A stretch of 64,000 nucleotides of DNA from Acidobacteriota bacterium (lineage in GTDB: Bacteria > Acidobacteriota > Thermoanaerobaculia > Multivoradales > J023), in assembly GCA_029263315.1 (NCBI GenBank), contig JAJCXR010000053.1, forward strand, positions 186,001 to 250,000. Reading direction: 5' to 3'. Each line of letters opens with the position of its first letter. Position 1 is the first letter of the stretch. This document shows, piece by piece, positions 62,038 to 64,000 of the stretch. A model generated the notes under the pieces. That model was given only the letters and a program-made list of their open reading frames with translations, was not told the DNA's origin and did not search any database. Made by a program: the position numbers and the translations under genes.

Positions 62038-63150
62038 TCACTGCAAAGCTTGGAGCAGCGCTTCGGCTTCTACGATGTCATCGTCCCCCAGCGGACTCGC
62101 CAAGCTTGAGGAGCAAAGTGGCGCGAACCTCTGGCGAAATCCCTAATCCACCCTCGAGCTTGTTTCGACCATGGTCGAGATCGCGAACCGTCGCCTCGCC
62201 TCCCGCCGGACGATCAGGGGCCGCGCTTTGGAAGAGCTCGACGAGAAATGTCGAGATGTTCTCAGCCCGATGCCTCGACAGCTCGCTCAGGTGTAACTGC
62301 CGCACCAAGGCGGTGGTGAATCCGACGACCAAGACGAGAACAAGCGCCCCAGCGGCGAGCATGAGGCGATGCCGCCGAAAGAATCCGTTGGCTCGATACA
62401 CCACGGTGCCTTGGCGGGCCAGCACGGGCAAGCCGTCGAGGTGCCGACGCAGGTCAGCGGCCAATTGCTCCATGGAGGAGTAGCGGAGGCGTGGCTCTTT
62501 GCGCAGCGCCTTGGCCAAGATGGCGTCGAAGTCGCCCGCCAGCTGGCGGCGTACATGGGCCCGCCGGGGCCGGGCCGCCTGCAAGGGCTCCGTCCGACCC
62601 ATGCCCTTGGCGGCCTCGAGGTGGTGAGCTACCGCGACACTCGCCGGCAGCGGATCCTGCTCGCAGACCGCCAACAACAACTGCATGGGGTTTCGGCTTT
62701 CCAGACCTTGGGGCAGAAGACCCGTCAGGACCTGGTACATGACGACAGCCGGGGAGTAGATCTCACTGGAGGTGCCGACAAATCCTTGTCGGAGTTGCTC
62801 AGGACTGGAATAGCGCGGTGTCATGGCACCGAGCTCGGTCCCGTTGGTGGCCGAGTTGTCGTCACTGCTCAACTGCTTGGCTATTCCGAAGTCGAGCAAC
62901 TTGGGAATGCTGTTGGTGTCGACCAGGATGTTGCTCGGTTTCTGGTCCCGATGGACGATCAGATTCTGATGGCGAGTTGTAGGGCAGCACAGATGTCGAC
63001 GAAGAGCTCGAGACGGCGTCGGAAAGACGCGCAAGATGCGGCTCGACTGGACCAACCAGATTGGATTGGAGCTCCCATGGCCCCAAATGTCCAACCATGG
63101 TGTGAGCCCTGGTGAGGGACCTGAGATTCCTCGATCACCAACAACCGGAC
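62038..63150 (-). pseudogene. decayed serine/threonine protein kinase
   Basis: Remnant of a Pkn-type kinase. A first frame (about 63150-62970) has PIQSGW and RRRLELFVDICAALQLA of the lower lobe. A one-base deletion near 62971 shifts to the frame carrying HQNLIVHRDQKPSNILV, LLDFGIAK and RYSSPEQL. Then follow a transmembrane helix (LMLAAGALVLVLVVGF) and a helical tail. A second frameshift near 62090 separates the tail LGDDDIVEAEALLQALQ, which ends at 62038. The ATP-binding lobe is missing and the remnant abuts the start of the next gene. Confidence 0.8.
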
Positions 63151-63178
63151 GTCACGCAGTCGTCCAAGGAGACTCACC

Positions 63179-64000
63179 ATGTCGAAGCAGAATTCCGGTG
63201 CCATTGCGCTCAGTCGCGTCGCGGTCGCCCTGGCTTTCCTGTCCTCCACTCTGGCGCTCACGCTGGCGCTTCCAACGGCGGCTCTGGCATCGTGCACGAC
63301 CAAGGCCTTCCCCACCGCCGTCGGGTTTGCGGAATGCGCCACCGGGGGTCGGGGCGGAGATGTCTACTACGTCACCTCGTTCGCCGATGACGGCCCCAAC
63401 ACCTTGCGTGCGGCCATCGAGAAAAACGGACCCAGGACCATTCTTTTCGCTTTCCCCGGTGTCATCGAGCTGGAGAGTGATCTGGTGATCCGCGAAGGCG
63501 ATGTCACCATCATCGGTCTCCCCTACAGCCCGACGATCACCGGAGCCGGTGTCAAGGTCAAGGCCGACAACGTCATCTTGCGCCACTTGGCGATCAAGGT
63601 CGGAAGCCAGTCCGGAGAGATCGGATCCTGCCAGCCCGACGATTGCAATGACGATGGATGGTGTAACAAAGACTGCGCCAAGGACGCCCTCTACCTCGAC
63701 CATGTTTCCGATGTCATGCTGGACCATCTCTCCCTCTACTGGGCCATCGACGAGATCCTCTCTGCGGACGGCGTGGAGCGAGTGACGGTCTCCAATACCA
63801 TCCTCGCGGAGCCTCTCCACTGGTCCCTGAAACACTACGAGAATTGCAAGAAGAACGAGGACTGCCCCTTCGATCTGCAAGAACAGGATGACGAATGGGG
63901 ACACGGTCACGGCTACTGCCAGCGTTGGGGGGGAAGCAAAAAAGTCTCGATCGTCGGCTCGCTCTTCATGAACTGCTATCAGCGGGGTCTGCAAACCAAT
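63179..64000 (+). CDS. secreted pectate-lyase-like right-handed beta-helix protein, 3' part cut
   Basis: 274 residues are visible from the ATG at 63179, with AAGGAGA 6 bases upstream. The signal peptide ends near ALAS. The sequence ECATGGRGGDVYYVTSFADDGPNTLRAAIE and the later beta-helix phrases (DVMLDHLSLYWAIDEI, VERVTVSNTILAEPLHWSLKH) match the polysaccharide lyase family 1 fold. A Cys/Asp-rich insertion (SCQPDDCNDDGWCNKDC) near 165 is unusual. The catalytic region probably lies partly beyond the window, so pectin as substrate is not proven. Confidence 0.85.
   Translation, partial: MSKQNSGAIALSRVAVALAFLSSTLALTLALPTAALASCTTKAFPTAVGFAECATGGRGGDVYYVTSFADDGPNTLRAAIEKNGPRTILFAFPGVIELESDLVIREGDVTIIGLPYSPTITGAGVKVKADNVILRHLAIKVGSQSGEIGSCQPDDCNDDGWCNKDCAKDALYLDHVSDVMLDHLSLYWAIDEILSADGVERVTVSNTILAEPLHWSLKHYENCKKNEDCPFDLQEQDDEWGHGHGYCQRWGGSKKVSIVGSLFMNCYQRGLQTN

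Noticed and set aside
60314..62041. 575-codon open frame on the minus strand
   Set aside because: Out-of-frame shadow of the SrkA-like gene and antisense to the GNAT gene; no motif.

Overview
The window is GC-rich, densely coded bacterial chromosome, most likely from the Acidobacteriota (possibly Thermoanaerobaculia-like). Three things point there: an 'orphan' MacB/FtsX-type permease of the acidobacterial duplicated class at 33868-36255, a 970-residue TonB receptor with an N-terminal carboxypeptidase-regulatory-like domain (Oar type) at 56814-59726, and a menaquinone pathway combined with a selenocysteine system and CRTAC1/UnbV and IPT/TIG surface proteins. The phylum call is an inference; no rRNA gene is present.

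Layout. (1) 1-8328, minus strand: a GbsR/MarR-type regulator followed by a tightly overlapping menaquinone operon (polyprenyl diphosphate synthase, menG, menF, menD, menH, menA, menE; menE runs off the left edge). A sigma70-like promoter with a duplicated 13-bp sequence precedes the regulator. (2) 8369-9417: a cupin thiol dioxygenase and a thioredoxin-like 2Fe-2S ferredoxin. (3) 9524-17102, plus strand: exopolysaccharide genes (glycosyltransferase, outer-membrane barrel, Wza-like export protein, secreted hydrolase, MBOAT-SGNH O-acyltransferase fusion). (4) 16999-20550, minus strand: a more AT-rich island with a small secreted Cys-rich peptide, a secreted propeller-like protein and a membrane-anchored pentapeptide-repeat protein. 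(5) 20683-23679, plus strand: carrier protein, stand-alone adenylation enzyme and acyl-CoA-dehydrogenase-like flavoenzyme. The specificity residues of the adenylation enzyme read as proline, so this looks like a pyrrole-2-carboxyl-carrier cassette. (6) 23713-27111: FmdB zinc ribbon, NfeD-like protein and a large NTPase/TPR protein. (7) 27190-33654: a second glycan cluster with four glycosyltransferase genes.

(8) 33868-44765: ADOP permease, cyclophilin, selA with an upstream tRNA-Sec (UCA), polA, a small membrane protein, a hotdog thioesterase and a CRTAC1 protein. (9) 44929-55679: a further glycosyltransferase, a TSUP permease, a hybrid histidine kinase whose HPt-like tail lacks the histidine, a cysteine-desulfurase-like enzyme, an IPT/TIG lipoprotein, a PAAR protein paired with a methyltransferase, and a FadL-type barrel. 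(10) 55703-64000: a secreted protein, an array of AGGTGCC palindromes, a bidirectional terminator, the TonB receptor, an SrkA-like kinase, a GNAT acetyltransferase, a decayed Ser/Thr kinase pseudogene and the start of a secreted pectate-lyase-like beta-helix protein.

The most unusual observations are: two 160-bp palindromic elements (12120-12279 and 49345-49505) that share their centre but have different, still self-complementary arms; the proline-coded pyrrole cassette; the Cys-rich peptide/propeller/pentapeptide island; and the PAAR-methyltransferase pair.
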